From the NCBI GenBank assembly GCA_021018815.1, contig JAITYX010000130.1, forward strand, positions 434,001-498,000: a DNA stretch of 64,000 nucleotides, in the 5' to 3' direction. A model generated the notes under the pieces. That model made no database searches. It was not told where the DNA came from and was given only the letters and a program-made list of their open reading frames with translations. This DNA is from Talinum fruticosum. Lineage: Eukaryota; Streptophyta; Magnoliopsida; Caryophyllales; Talinaceae. Positions 33,183-44,095 of the stretch are shown piece by piece. Within the stretch, counting starts at the first letter, position 1, and each line of letters opens with the position of its first letter. A program made the translations under genes and the position numbers.

Positions 33183-33840
33183 GGTGAGAGTTGAAGAGAA
33201 AAGATGAAACTTTTCGAATGAAAAAGAGAAGGAGGTGTAGAAGAGAAGATAACGAAAGTGGTAGAAGAAAAGAGATGAGAGCAAATGAAACTTACGAGAG
33301 AGTGAGAGAGAGCTTCTTCGATGTTTACAAACGATCAAAAGTCGTCTGTTCATGTAGAAAACTTCCACGAGAAGATTTTCGTTTGAGAGGGAAGGAGTTT
33401 TAGAATATCGAGATAAAGATGGATAGTCGTTATTTATAGAGAATAAGCGCGCCCGTTCACTATCCGTTAAGTAACTCCGTTTGACTCACCTCGTCCATCG
33501 ACCATTAATGCCCGGTGTGACGGTTCTTCTTCAACGGTTGAGATATCAGCGGTTTGAAATCTACGGTTATGATCCGATCGCAGCGCTCGAGAAGGAGAGA
33601 GAAAAGATTTTGAAATTATAATCCGAAACTCTCCACTGTTCTAGAGATAGCTTCGTAAAATTTGATGTCCAAATTTCTCTACGTCCGAGTTTGACTCGTA
33701 AAGATTTCGAGTGACTCGAAACAAGAAATAACTATCAGCCCAAGATCACGTAATCAACCGAACTAATGGTTATTAACAACGAGAGCACATAGCACGTAAA
33801 TACGCAATAATCATAACACGTAACTAAGCATTTAACATAC
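33183..33840 (-). other. Spacer between RNase H and the envelope-like ORF
   Basis: About 650 bp, AT-rich, with purine-rich stretches. A frame at 33191-33403 on the plus strand is Arg/Lys-rich and shows no domain. It probably acts as the leader of the envelope-like ORF: a TATA-like TCTATAAATAACGA (minus strand) occurs near 33430-33443. Confidence 0.45.
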
Positions 33841-35330
33841 CAAGCTCATTCCGAATAAAGCAAAATTGATCTTCACCAAGAGGCTTAGTAAAGATATCAG
33901 CTAATTGAAGATTAGTAGGAATGAACTCAAGTGCAATATCACCCTTTTCCGAGTGATCGCGTAAGAAGTGATACCGACCTCAATATGCTTTGTTTTTTAG
34001 TGCTCGGACAGGATTCTTAGTGATACCGATTGCGCTTTAATTGTCACACTTGATTGGAACCGAGTTGAGAAATAGTCCAAGATCTTTCAAGTGTTGTTTT
34101 ATCCAGAGGATCTCGAGCGTAACAAGCTCCAAGCGGCAATGCATTCAGCTTCCGCAGCTTGATAGAGCTACCGAGTTTTGTTTCTTTGAGTGCCGGGATA
34201 TTAAGGATTGACCTGAAATTGGCAAGCTCCAAATGTGCTCTTTCGATCAATTTTGTATCCTCGCGTAGTCTACGTCTCGAGTACCCAGTCGAGTCGGCTT
34301 CGAGTTTCGGAATACCACAGCCATAAATTCCGAGTGCCTCGCAAGATATTTGAATATTCTCTTCACCGCAGTGAGATGTGATTCTTTTGGATTAGCTTGA
34401 AATCGTGCGCATAAGCAAACACTGAACATTATATCTCGGCCTGCTTGAAGTAAGATATAACAGATGATCCAATCATACCTCGATAGAGTTTCGATCTACC
34501 GCTTTACCTTTCTCATCCGAGTCGAGCTTTATGCCGCTGCTCATGGGGGTAGATGGGTGCTTTGCATCTTGAAGTTTATATTTCTTCAGCAGTTCCTTGG
34601 TGTATTTTGATTGATGAACAAAGATTCCATCTTTGTCTTGTTTGATTTGCAACCCAAGGGAGAAATTGAGTTCTCCCATCATACTCATTTGGAACTCTTG
34701 ACTCATCAACTCGAAAATTCTCGGCATAGAAATTCATTAGTAGCACCGAAAATAATATCATCAACATATATTTGAACAATAAGAAAATCTTTCCCTTTGG
34801 TCTTTATGAATAGAGTCTTGTCGATCCGACCTCTTTTGAAATCATTTTGAACCAAGAAGTCGTTCGCTCTTTCATACCAAGCTCAAGGGGCTTGCTTAAG
34901 ACCATAAAGAGCCTTTTGAAGTTTGAAAACGTGATTTGGAAATTCCGAGTTTTCAAAATCAGGAGGTCGCTCGACATAAACTTCTTCTTCAATAAAACCA
35001 TTGAGAGAGGCACACTTAACATCCATTTGATATAATTTAATATGCATGCAGGATGCAAATGCCAACAAGTATTCTAATGGCTTCAATTCTAGCTACCGGT
35101 GCAAAGGTTTCCCCACAATCAATTCCTTCTTCTTGATTGTAACCTCGAGCTACAAGTCGAGCCTTGTTTCGACTACCACTCCACCCTCATCCAGCTTTGT
35201 TCTTGAAAACCCATTTGGTTCGTATAACCAGGTGGTCGAAGGTCGGTTGGTCGAGTCCAAACTTGGTTTCTTTCAAATTGATTTAGTTCTTCTTGCATGG
35301 CCTCTACCCATTCAGGTTCATTAAGGGCCT
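33841..35330 (-). pseudogene. Sirevirus-1 reverse transcriptase and RNase H
   Basis: RT motifs lie on the minus strand: [20 protein letters not shown] at about 35038-34979 (first catalytic Asp), then [16 protein letters not shown] (34930-34883), then IYVDDIIFGAT near 34770-34740, which is the catalytic YVDD box, then GELNFSLGLQIKQDKDGIFV (about 34680). RNase H follows, ending near 33860 with DHSEKGDI, LEFIPTNLQLADIFTKPLGE and FIRNELGML, the standard end of copia pol. The frame shifts several times, often at CNG sites, so the degree of real damage is unclear. Confidence 0.88.
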
Positions 35331-35344
35331 CTAGTGCATTTTTG

Positions 35345-36690
35345 GGTTCAGCTTAATGAAATGAATGCAGTGAATGCACATAAATTGTGTAAAGAAGAAC
35401 GAGTTCTTACCCCACTGTTGATATCGTAAATGATGTTTTCTGAGGATGACTCGGGAGTAAATTTGAATGCTTTACCGCTTCTTTGATTCACCAGGTTTGT
35501 GAGCTGAATTGCTTGATCTTCGTAAGCTTGTTCCGAGTGATCCTCTTCATTGACTTGTTCGTTCGAGCGACCTCGAGCCGTCTCATTCTCGAGCTTCCTC
35601 GTTCGAGTGGTCTCAATCTGAGTCTTAGTAGGCTCATCTTCGTCGTCATCCTTTCGAGCTTCGCTCCGAGTATGAAGACTCACTTGGTTTCTCCCTGTTC
35701 AAGCTCATCAAACACTACGTGGATACTTTCTTCCACTTTGTTAGTTCGCTTGTTGAAGATACGATAAGCTTTGCTATGAGAGGAGTAACTTAGAAAATAC
35801 CTTCATCCGACCGAGCATCGAACTTGGTCGATGATCCTTACCATTGTTGTGGACAAAGCACTTACATCCGAAAGGTCTCGAAATAGGAAATATTTGGCTT
35901 CTTCCCTTTGTAGAGCTCATAAGGTGTTTTCTTCGTAATGGGTCCGATGAGGCATCGATTGAGAGTCTAGTTGGTTGTGTTTATCGCCTCCGCCTGTAAA
36001 TAGTAAGGCAAGTTGTGTTCAATCATCATCGTCCTTGCTATTTCTTCAAGGGTTCTGTTCTTTCTCTCAACTGCTCCATTCTCGTTGAGGAGTTCTGGTG
36101 CCGAGAAGTTGTGAGAGATTCCATTCTTGTCACAAAACTCGAGAATTCTCGAGTAATCGAACTCCCTTCCATGGTCGGCTCGAATCTTTTGAATCCGAGT
36201 CCGAGATTCAACTTGAATCTTTCTACGGAGCTTGCTGAACTCCTTGAAGGCTTCATTCTTATGCTTGAGAAAACACACCCAGGTAAATCTTGAAAAATCA
36301 TCAATAATAACAAGTATGTAAGATTTACCTCCGAGACTCTTCACAGAATTTCACCACATAGGTCCATATGCAGTAGTTCAAGCACGTTGGATGTGGAAAC
36401 CGTCTTCAGAGATTTGAATGAAGATCTCGACTTGTTTCCTCGGTGCATGCTTCACATACTTTTTCTTTCTCAAATGCACAATTAGGTAATCCTCTAACCG
36501 CACTATGAGATGCAAGCTTTTTGATAGTATGCATGCTAATATGACCTAATCTACGATGCCAAGTCCAAGAATCATCATGAAGAGATGCTTTTAAACAAGA
36601 TAAGTTCCGACTTGGGTCGAAAGAGGGATGATGTAGGTATTACCTGATCTCTTAGCCGAGAGCTTTACCTCTTTGGTGGTCTCATCTCGT
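35345..36690 (-). pseudogene. Sirevirus-1 integrase
   Basis: The core domain is open at 36344-35967. It shows VIIDDFSRFTWVCF (first Asp), KIRADHGREF (second Asp) and NGAVERKNRTLEEIARTMMI (Glu), so the DDE set is present. The zinc-finger part (about 36660-36480) is readable only in pieces, with CSH-like and CxxC-like segments. After 35967 comes the C-terminal tail, including an Arg/Glu/Thr-rich linker at 35683-35348 that precedes RT. Integrase inserts the DNA copy into the genome. Confidence 0.85.
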
Positions 36691-37200
36691 GATGTAGCAC
36701 TTGGATTAAGTGAATCTTACCTCTTGACCTTTGTCACATAGCCGGGAGATGCTAAGTAGATTGTACTTTAGTCCTTTGACAAGGTAGACCGGGCTCACCA
36801 GATTGCTACCATTTCCAATCTTCCCAATGCCCACTATCTTGCCTTTGCCGTCATCACCAAAAGTCATCTTTCTTCCTTTATATGACTCCAACTCGTAAAA
36901 GAGTCCTTGGTCACCTCGACATGTGTCGAGAACATCCACCGTCCAGTACCAGTGTCCTTTGATCTTTTCTCGAGTGACCTACAAAATAGAGAGAATCTAA
37001 CCCTTCTCACTTCCTCTAACGAACCCAAGTAACATTCCTTACCGTGGTCCTTTCTCGAGGAAGAAGGTGCTTCGAACCTAGATTTGAATGACTTTGGGTT
37101 TAGTCTCGATTCTCGAGTCTTCATCTCGTAGAACCGAGTCCGTGTCTCTTTCCTTTTAAAAACCTTTCCTTTGAAACAGGAGAAAATGGTTTCTTTTTGT
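36691..37200 (-). pseudogene. Sirevirus-1 protease and pre-integrase region
   Basis: The frame 36939-36706 contains GKIVGIGKIGNGSNLVSPVY and GLKYNLLSISRLCDKGQEVRF, the usual C-terminal half of the copia protease and the start of the pre-integrase region. The active-site segment upstream (about 36945-36915) is out of frame: it reads VDVLDTCRGD where the family has an Asp-Ser-Gly motif. The displaced bases there lie in CNG context. Protease cleaves Gag-Pol. Confidence 0.8.
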
Positions 37201-38818
37201 AAATAGGTCCGGGTTTAGTCCTCCTTTCATTTCTGTGAATGGGACCATGCTCAGCTTTTTGAACTTAACAGCTTCGGAATCCTTTTGAACAATTCCGAGT
37301 AAGAATTAGATTCTTCCTCTTTGTCGAAACCAAGACCTTCTTTTCTAAAAGAGACACATCGTGATCCTAAGAGCATATCAAGGTTCTTCCGACCTTGAGT
37401 AAACTTTAAAACCAGATCTCGAGACTCAGTGAGCTTCGTTTCAGCTTGCTCATTTTCTTTCCCGAGTAACTCGGACTAAGTCTCATTAGCTTGAGCACTT
37501 GTCTTGAGTTCTCTCGAGTGTGAGCCTCAGCTTTTCTAATTCGTTTTTCAAAGAAGTGCTCTCGAAGAGATTGACTCAAGTTGTTCTTTGAAATGAGAAG
37601 AATCGAATTGGACTTTTCTTCCAAAGTAAAAATGTATTTAGCTAAATCAACTTTGGAGAATTTGAGGAAGTAGTTTATTACCTCTTGAGGATCAGCTTCC
37701 TCATTGTTCGAGTCCGTGTCCGAGTCCGACTCTCTTTCAGCCTTCGAGTTAGTGATTGCCATCGACACTTTGAGTCATATGAGTCCTCGTCGCCTTCTAA
37801 TGAGTCCTCATCACTCCATGTTGCCATCATGGCCTTTTTCTTCTTTCTCGTCCCTTTTCCGTTTTGGATAGTCCTTGACTATGTGGTCTTTGCCGCCACA
37901 TTCAAAACATCCGTAATTCTTAGACAAAGATAACTTTGAAGGAGAAGAAAACTTACCTTTTCTATCTCTCTTGTCTTTCTTGTAGAATTCTTCTTTTGGT
38001 CTTTTGTCCCATCTTTTATGCTTCATCATTCTCTTGAAGCCTCTTGCAATGAGTGCCATGGGATCATCTTCCGAGTCGAGGAGCTCTGGACTTGCTTCTT
38101 TGGATTCTCGAGGCTTTAAGCGCAATGTTCCTTTTGGAAGTACCCTCAAGCATCTTCTTCTTCCGGATGTATCTCATGAGTCGAAGCTTTCCGATGAGCT
38201 CGTCCGGCTTCAAGAGTGAGAGGTTCTCGAGCCTCTTCTATGGCAAGTCACTTTAGGACCCCATCATCTCTTGGGTAGGCTTCGAGAATTTTTCGAGCAC
38301 ATTTCTTCATGGGAGATTTTCTTTCCCAGAGATTTGAGATTGTTGGTGATCTCAGTGAAGCGAATGAACATCTCGAGTAATGTTCTCCTCTCGGCTCCAT
38401 TTTGAAAAGCTCATATTTGTGAAGATACCGACCGATCTTCGCTTGTCTCACCCGACTTGTACCTTCGTAGGTGTCGACCAAGGTATCCCACACCTCTTTA
38501 GCAGAGTCACGTGTAGAGACTCGATTGTACTCTTCCGAGCTTATGGCACATATGAGGATGTTCATGGCTTTGAAGTTCTTTCGAACTTCTCTGCTTCGCC
38601 GGTGTGAACTCAGCCTTTGTCTTGGGAAGGATTCTCAATTCATCCGTCTTCGTTGGAATGTAATTTCCTTGTTGTATGATTTCCCATACTTCTTCATCAT
38701 GATCCATGAGGAAACATTCCATAAGCTTCTTCCAGTGACCAAAGTTTGAACCTTTGAATTTTGGTGGCCTCGTTGGAAGATCTTCCTTCGTCGAACTCTC
38801 CTGTGTCTCGAGCCATTT
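37201..38818 (-). pseudogene. Sirevirus-1 gag
   Basis: Probable start ATG at 38818. The minus strand reads LMDHDEEVWEIIQQGNYIPT (about 38708), then MNILICAISSEEYNRVSTRD with SAKEVWDTLVDTYEGTSRVR (38565-38440), then YLHKYELFKMEP, all typical of copia Gag (UBN2-type domain). Near 37905 the zinc knuckle reads CFECGGKDHIVKDY, with Tyr in place of the last Cys. The region 37768-37406 is a Ser/Glu-rich continuation. The frame changes several times, for example near 38590 and 38370, at CNG-like positions. Confidence 0.85.
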
Positions 38819-38861
38819 GATCTTTAAACCTTCGGATTGTTAGATCCTTTCCGAAAGGCTA

Positions 38862-38873
38862 GGCTCGATACCA
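38862..38873 (-). other. Primer binding site of Sirevirus-1
   Basis: TGGTATCGAGCC on the minus strand, two bases after the LTR. It resembles the Met-tRNA primer site TGGTATCAGAGCC with CGAG in place of CAGAG. Sirevirus-2 has TGGTATAAGAGCC at the same place. Confidence 0.85.
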
Positions 38874-38875
38874 AT

Positions 38876-40451
38876 TGAAGGTTTGCTCGGGAGAGTCTCG
38901 AGTCACCCTAGAGGGGGTGAATAAGGTGATAGAAAATTCTTTGCGAAAATACACTCTTTTCGACGTAAAAGAGGCAAAGACAGCTTCGAGTCTAAACACT
39001 GGGTCGAAAAGATTGGACTCGTAAAGCAATGAATCGTAATAAACAAGTACAAGAAGGCCGTCTCGAGTCTAGAATGAACTCGTAAAGAGAACACAGAGAT
39101 TTTACGTGGAAACCTTCCTGGGCAGTAAAACCACGGCCCGTGTCAATCCGCACACGAAGTCAAATCCACTATTTTGAGTCCACAAAATACCGTGAACCGA
39201 TCGAACCCGAGTTGCTCCCTCGACAACTCTATACAAGTTTTCCTAGACTCGAAGTTACCTTATCTGATCTAGTACTTCCTAGCCGAGATAACCCTTATAG
39301 CTAGGGACAACTAAGCCGAGTTAACCTTTACAGCTTTAGTCAAGGGACCTTACAAAGAATGTAAGAAGAGTTTGTAACTAAGTACAAGACCTTACAACTC
39401 GTAGAGTAAAGAATTACAGTAACGGGAGTCGTAAGTAGAAGATTGGAAGTAAATACAATGACTTTTCTCAAGTATGTGTATTAACAATAGATTCTGCAAT
39501 CTTCCAGTCTTGTGAAGTGGCTTCTATTTATAGATAACCAAGCAGAGTAGCCGTTATCTTTATCTGCCGACCGAGAGTCCTCTCGTGACCGTTGATAATG
39601 GCTTTCCGAGTCACTCGAAAGTATCCGTTGAAATATGGACGTTGGACAATCGGCTTAACTCTCTTGAAGTCCCAAAACCATCGGTCAGTGTCTTGAAAAT
39701 GAGGTGGAAACCACCGTTAGGCTTGGCGCTCCAGCTTTTCGGATATGGAAGCGCATGCCTTCCGACACAATCTTCTCGGGACTAAAGCAGGGAAGGTGAA
39801 AAGCCATATCTCGCTGGTGATTTGACGTTCGAAGCTCGGCTACTTTTGTAGTTTGAAAAGATATCCTCGATTGAATAACCTACAAAAGCAAAACACCTTT
39901 CTGTTCTCAAAGTATAAAATACTTTGGTCCAAGGTTAGACACGTATAATAAAATTATTATGATAATTACGCAATTGATTATCTCGAGTCGAAAAGAAATG
40001 GAATTTTCTAAGTCTAATATCCATGATACTCGTAATTCCATATGACTTAGTCTTATGCGAAAAATCAAGTTCTATAACGAATATCGTAGTGGGAAAAGCT
40101 TGATATAGACTAAGCATGAAATGAACTACGAATGCCGACTATGCAAACAATAGAATAGATAACCACAAGTCGATTCTGAGTGAGAAACGGCGGAATACCG
40201 GTATATTCAAAATGCGATTAGTCCGAGTGGGAGTGGACTCAAAATAAAGAACCAGCTTTCGAGTCGCTAACCGAAAAGCGATAAAAGAGATAAGTAAGGG
40301 CCGAAACACTTAGAGAAAATACTATTTTACTCAAGTAAGTTTCTAAGACACGGAGAATGCCTTGGAATCAAAACTCTATATGTATAGAATCGTTAGACCC
40401 GATTCCTTTTGCATGACTCGAAGGATATTGAGCAGATGTCTCGAGTCTTCA
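38876..40451 (-). repeat. 5' LTR of Sirevirus-1
   Basis: Starts TGAAGGTTTGCTCGGGAGAG and ends GAGTCTTCA on the plus strand. It is near-identical to 29572-31151, with differences such as CTCGGG/CTCTGGG and AATCGTAAT/AATCGAAT. Confidence 0.93.
39523..39534 (-). promoter_or_regulatory. TATA box in Sirevirus-1 5' LTR
   Basis: TCTATAAATAGA on the minus strand, followed by AGCCACTTCAC. As this LTR is the 5' one, transcription of Sirevirus-1 would start just downstream, towards the left. Confidence 0.7.
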
Positions 40452-40456
40452 CATGT
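40452..40456. repeat. Target-site duplication of Sirevirus-1, right (CATGT)
   Basis: Exact partner of 29567-29571. Confidence 0.9.
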
Positions 40457-40965
40457 TATAGCTGGTCTCTCGGAGTAAAATACAACGCTTTGGCGAAAAA
40501 TGCCCGAAGCGCAGCGCGATCAAATACGAGTGTCATTTTGTGCGGTTAGCTTTCGTGTCTCTGGTTGGACGCTTGGAGTAAAACGCAGCGCTTTGGTGAA
40601 ATTTCCCATGAAGCGCGGCGCCGACTAATCCAATGTCGTATGGACAATTAAGCTTCATGTCTCGGTTGGACGCTAAAGACGAAACGCAATGTTTAGCAAG
40701 CGTAAGGCTTCGTTCACCGCGTCGCCCAAAGTTTGATCTAGAGCATTGACCTGGGCTTGGACCAACCGAAAGAAATGGGTTTGTGGACCGGTCCAAAGTA
40801 AGTTGATTTTTTGTGCTAAAGGGTTTTTGTGGTTTACGGCCTTCCGTCACACTAATCGGACTCCGATAGTGATCCGAATTTGCAAACAGGACTAGGATTT
40901 CATCACCGAGCTGAAAAAAATAAGAAAATAAAAAAGATAATAGTGACATGTTTTCGGTGTCTACA
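40457..40965 (-). mobile_element. Tat LTR fragment, right of Sirevirus-1
   Basis: Ends at TGTAGACACCGAAAACATGT (minus strand start at 40965), as at 27348, and its sequence up to about 40740 parallels 27120-27348 with moderate divergence. It is the U3 part of the LTR whose other side lies at 29336-29571. Right of 40965 LINE sequence begins. Confidence 0.75.
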
Positions 40966-41281
40966 CATGTATAAATCCTTATAAGCATGCTTCTCTTGAG
41001 AATATGATTGTTTATCAAGTGGAGAATTCTAAATAGCTACCTGAATTTGGTTCAATCTCCTTTTTGTCGAGTATGCTAAACTTCTATATCACCAAGTTGG
41101 TCCTTATTTATCTTTTTGAGTGGTTTTTGAAGCAATTTGAGCTTTCTCATAACCACCTTCATAGACTGGCCTATTAAATAGCTTGCCATAATTGTGTAAT
41201 TATCTCGAGCATAGTTGGTGTGCCCATATATCAAAATGCTTAAAAGGTTTTGGACCACTAAATTCCATCCGGAAAAATGTT
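40966..41281 (-). pseudogene. L1 LINE ORF2 fragment (between endonuclease and RT)
   Basis: The minus-strand frame 41258-41076 reads KVVMRKLKLLQKPLKKINKD and QLGDIEV, which resembles the L1 segment LKxLKxxLKxLNKxxFGDI between endonuclease and RT. Upstream, in another frame, FKHFDIWA parallels the family's FRFFNMWA. The LINE is cut on the left by the Tat LTR, so RT is missing here. The right side continues at 47685 after Sirevirus-2. Confidence 0.65.
41277..41281. repeat. Target-site duplication of Sirevirus-2, left (ATGTT)
   Basis: ATGTT before TGAAAG; exact partner at 47680-47684. Confidence 0.85.
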
Positions 41282-42699
41282 TGAAAGTTTAGAATAGAGA
41301 GTCTAAGTCACTCCTAGAGGGGAGTGAATAGAGTGATGAGGAAATAATGAGGAAATTGAAAAATTTTTGTCAAGGTCAAATCTCAAAAAGGCAGACTTAG
41401 TCTAGATTGGACTCACAAATAGATTTACGTACAGATATACATGGAGACCCTCCTAGGTCAGAGAACCACGGTTAATGTTAATCCAAACACAAAGTCAAAT
41501 TCACTATTTTGAATCCACAAAATACAAAGGACTCGACTCTCGAATTGCTCCCTTCGATAATTCAAATACAAGTTTTTCCTAGGCACAAAAGTTGCCTTAT
41601 TCTGTCCCAAGTACTTCCTAACCGAGATAAACCTTATAGTTAGGGACAACTAAGTTGAGTAAACCATTACAGCTCAGTCAAAGGAAGAGAGTAAAAAAGT
41701 GTATTAGAATGTAAAAGTGATTATAAGACTTTTCTTTCTAACTCGTAAAATTGAAGTTCTCGATATAAGAGTTGAATACTATAAGTATGAGTATGAGAGT
41801 TAAGAATGTTGTTCCACCAAACTTGTAAGTCTTCTAACAAGGCTTCTATTTATAAGTAGCAAAGTAAAGAGTCCTTGTTCCTTGGGCTTCAGCTTTTGGA
41901 TCAGCTAACCATTACAACCCCGACACAATGTCTATGTCAGCCTATAAATGGTATTTTTCTCGTATGTTGGCTAAAAATGGTAAGAAGTCGGTTGTTTTTT
42001 CTTTTAAACTGAAATTAATCAGCTTTAATAAACCTGCAACAACAAAATACAAATGGTAGTCAAAGTATAAAAATACTTTGGTACAAGACTAGATAAGGAT
42101 TCAAGTTGAATAAATCAATTAACGATTGAAAATCCTTAATCTATTAAAATAGAATTTTTAAGTCCAATATTCAATATATTCCAATTCCATTTATGTCTAA
42201 ACTCAAATGATAAATAAGATAGAGTTGAGTTCAAGACTTATATAGACATATTTCAGTGTTTGCCATTTTAATTAAATTCAACTAAATAAATCTGCTATGT
42301 TAGAATTAACACAAGTAATTCTGTTTTGAAATATGAAGTAAACCAGATTGAAAATATAAGTTTAAGTGTGTAATTGTTTAAGAAAATTTTCTATCCGAGT
42401 CATCCTTAGCAGAGTTAGACAATTCAGTTTTCGTTAATGTTTTTGAATAGGTCATACACAAGCAGTTACTTATTTATAAGACTAAAAAGATATGTTTGAT
42501 AAAGCTTATAGTCTTATATGATTTTATAGCTATCAAGAATCCAAAGCATGTATTAAAGTAATAAGGGATTCTTTCAAGATTATATTCAGTTAAAAGCTCA
42601 TAACCGATGTGTCGAAGTTAAGAGATCAATGTCAAAGTTTTGGATGAATGACTTGAATTCAAAATTATAAAGAGGGATTAGATCATATCCGAGTCTTTA
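41282..42699 (-). repeat. 3' LTR of Sirevirus-2
   Basis: Starts TGAAAGTTTAGAATAGAGAG, ends GAGTCTTTA. A TATA-like CTTCTATTTATAAGTAG is near 41843. On the element's strand it begins TAAAGACTC instead of TG. Confidence 0.85.
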
Positions 42700-42716
42700 A
42701 TATCCCCTTTCATTCA
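42700..42716 (-). other. Polypurine tract of Sirevirus-2
   Basis: TGAAAGGGGATAT on the minus strand precedes the LTR start TAAAGACTCGG. Confidence 0.65.
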
Positions 42717-42988
42717 AAATTTAAAGAGATGAGTTAGAATCTCATAACAATAAAACTTAGACATAATTTTATCAAAGTTTAAAGAATCTTATGAAATTAT
42801 GTATTCAGAGCAAATAAATAAATAAATAAATATCAGAGTATGAACTAAGAAGATAGTATCGAAGCATAAGATACATAAGTCTCGAGTATCGAGTAAATAG
42901 AAGTAAAAATGAATCGGAGTATTATCGAGCAATCAATAGAAATAGATTGTAATCGAAAATTTTATTAAGGCATAAAGTCGATACATGA

Positions 42989-42991
<3 letters not shown>

Positions 42992-43049
<58 letters not shown>
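42992..43049. repeat. (AT)n microsatellite in Sirevirus-2
   Basis: About 58 bp of uninterrupted AT dinucleotides in the 3' untranslated part. Sirevirus-1 has no such run at the matching place, so it expanded after the two separated. Confidence 0.95.
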
Positions 43050-43050
<1 letters not shown>

Positions 43051-43149
43051 TCCCCTAAACACATCAACTATTTCTCTCCCTATGTTAAAAAGGGAGAAAT
43101 AGAATGTTGGACAAAAGATAAAAATGAAATAGATTAAGAGGGAGGCGGA

Positions 43150-44095
43150 GCAATTTGAGTGGAGGATGACTATCCGGGAGCCGCGACTACTAATGGAGGC
43201 GAGAGGTGGAGGAAGCGACGAAGAAGATGCTAATTGAGCAGGCTAAGCTCGCTTACGTTGAATAAGTGGTTGTTCTTCATCTTCTTCCATTTCTAAGCCT
43301 TCTCCTTGAAGCGGCTGAATAGGCCGAGGAGAGGGAGAAACTACCGAATTGCCTACTTCTTCAACCTCTTCGGACTCGTCTCCTTATATGAAGAATCTCT
43401 TTGTTCTATAGCCTCTCCTTCTTCTTTTTCGATTCCGAGGACGTCTCTTCCTCAAATTCTTCTTGAATTGTTGACTGCCAAGATGCTTGAGGTAGGCGAA
43501 GTTGCTTAATCTGAGCCTATTGCCTCTTGATGGTATCCTAAAGTTCTTTAATCGTAGTTTTACTCTAAACAATCTACCTCCGAGTTGTTGATTGCGTTTA
43601 GGTCGGGATGAACTATTGGAAGGCAATCGAGTTTATTTGAGATGAACTGTTGGAAGGCAGTCGAGTTGATTTGAACTCTTTCGCCAAAGTAGAAAATTAG
43701 GAAGCCATTTGCTCAAAGAGATGAGCGAGAGGGAACTGGATGAGAAGTAGAAGGACCATCGAAAGAAGAAGAGTTTCTTAAGAACGCTTTTGGGAGGAAA
43801 AGGAGGTTGAACATTCTCGGAATTATGAGTCCGGACTCCATGCTCGGCTTCCTAGTATCCAAGACTCGAAGCTCCTTTCTTCCTATAGAAACGGTAGGAG
43901 TCAAAATTTTATTTGTTTCTTTGGGGAGCTCTAGCTTGAAGTGCGAAAAACTTTGAAGAGAATATCTCCAAAGGGAAGAAGGGGATTCTTCATGTCCTAG
44001 GGGACAGAAGCAATTTGTTCAATCATGAAAAGGAAGAGGTCAACCTTATAGCCTTTAAGAATGTCGTAAAGAACCTTGAGAACCTTGTTGTTGTC
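43150..44095 (-). pseudogene. Sirevirus-2 envelope-like ORF remnant
   Basis: From the minus-strand junction near 44095 the frame continues VLKVLYDILKGYKVDLFLFM, the same block as at 577-636 of the plus-strand Sirevirus. Further on are LEVRKELRVLDTRKPSMESG-like residues (frame 43904-43713), and a Lys/Arg/Glu-rich end near 43450. The N-terminal half of the ORF is missing because the deletion joins protease to this point. Stops break the remainder. Confidence 0.75.

Larger units (their letters stand above)
29572..40451 (-). mobile_element. Sirevirus-1: complete Ty1-copia element
   Basis: 10,880 bp with LTRs of 1580 and 1576 bp, a perfect 5-bp target duplication, a primer site next to the right LTR and a polypurine tract next to the left one. 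On the minus strand the order is gag, protease, integrase, RT, RNase H, envelope-like ORF. Integrase before RT is the Ty1-copia order, and the extra ORF after RNase H is the mark of Sireviruses. The LTRs differ mainly at CNG sites, so insertion is probably recent. It interrupts a Tat LTR. Confidence 0.93.

Noticed and set aside
40966..40970. CATGT beside the Tat LTR end, identical to the Sirevirus-1 target duplication
   Set aside because: It lies 510 bp from the Sirevirus end and is a common pentamer also present at the Tat LTR start (AACATGT); coincidence is the simplest reading.
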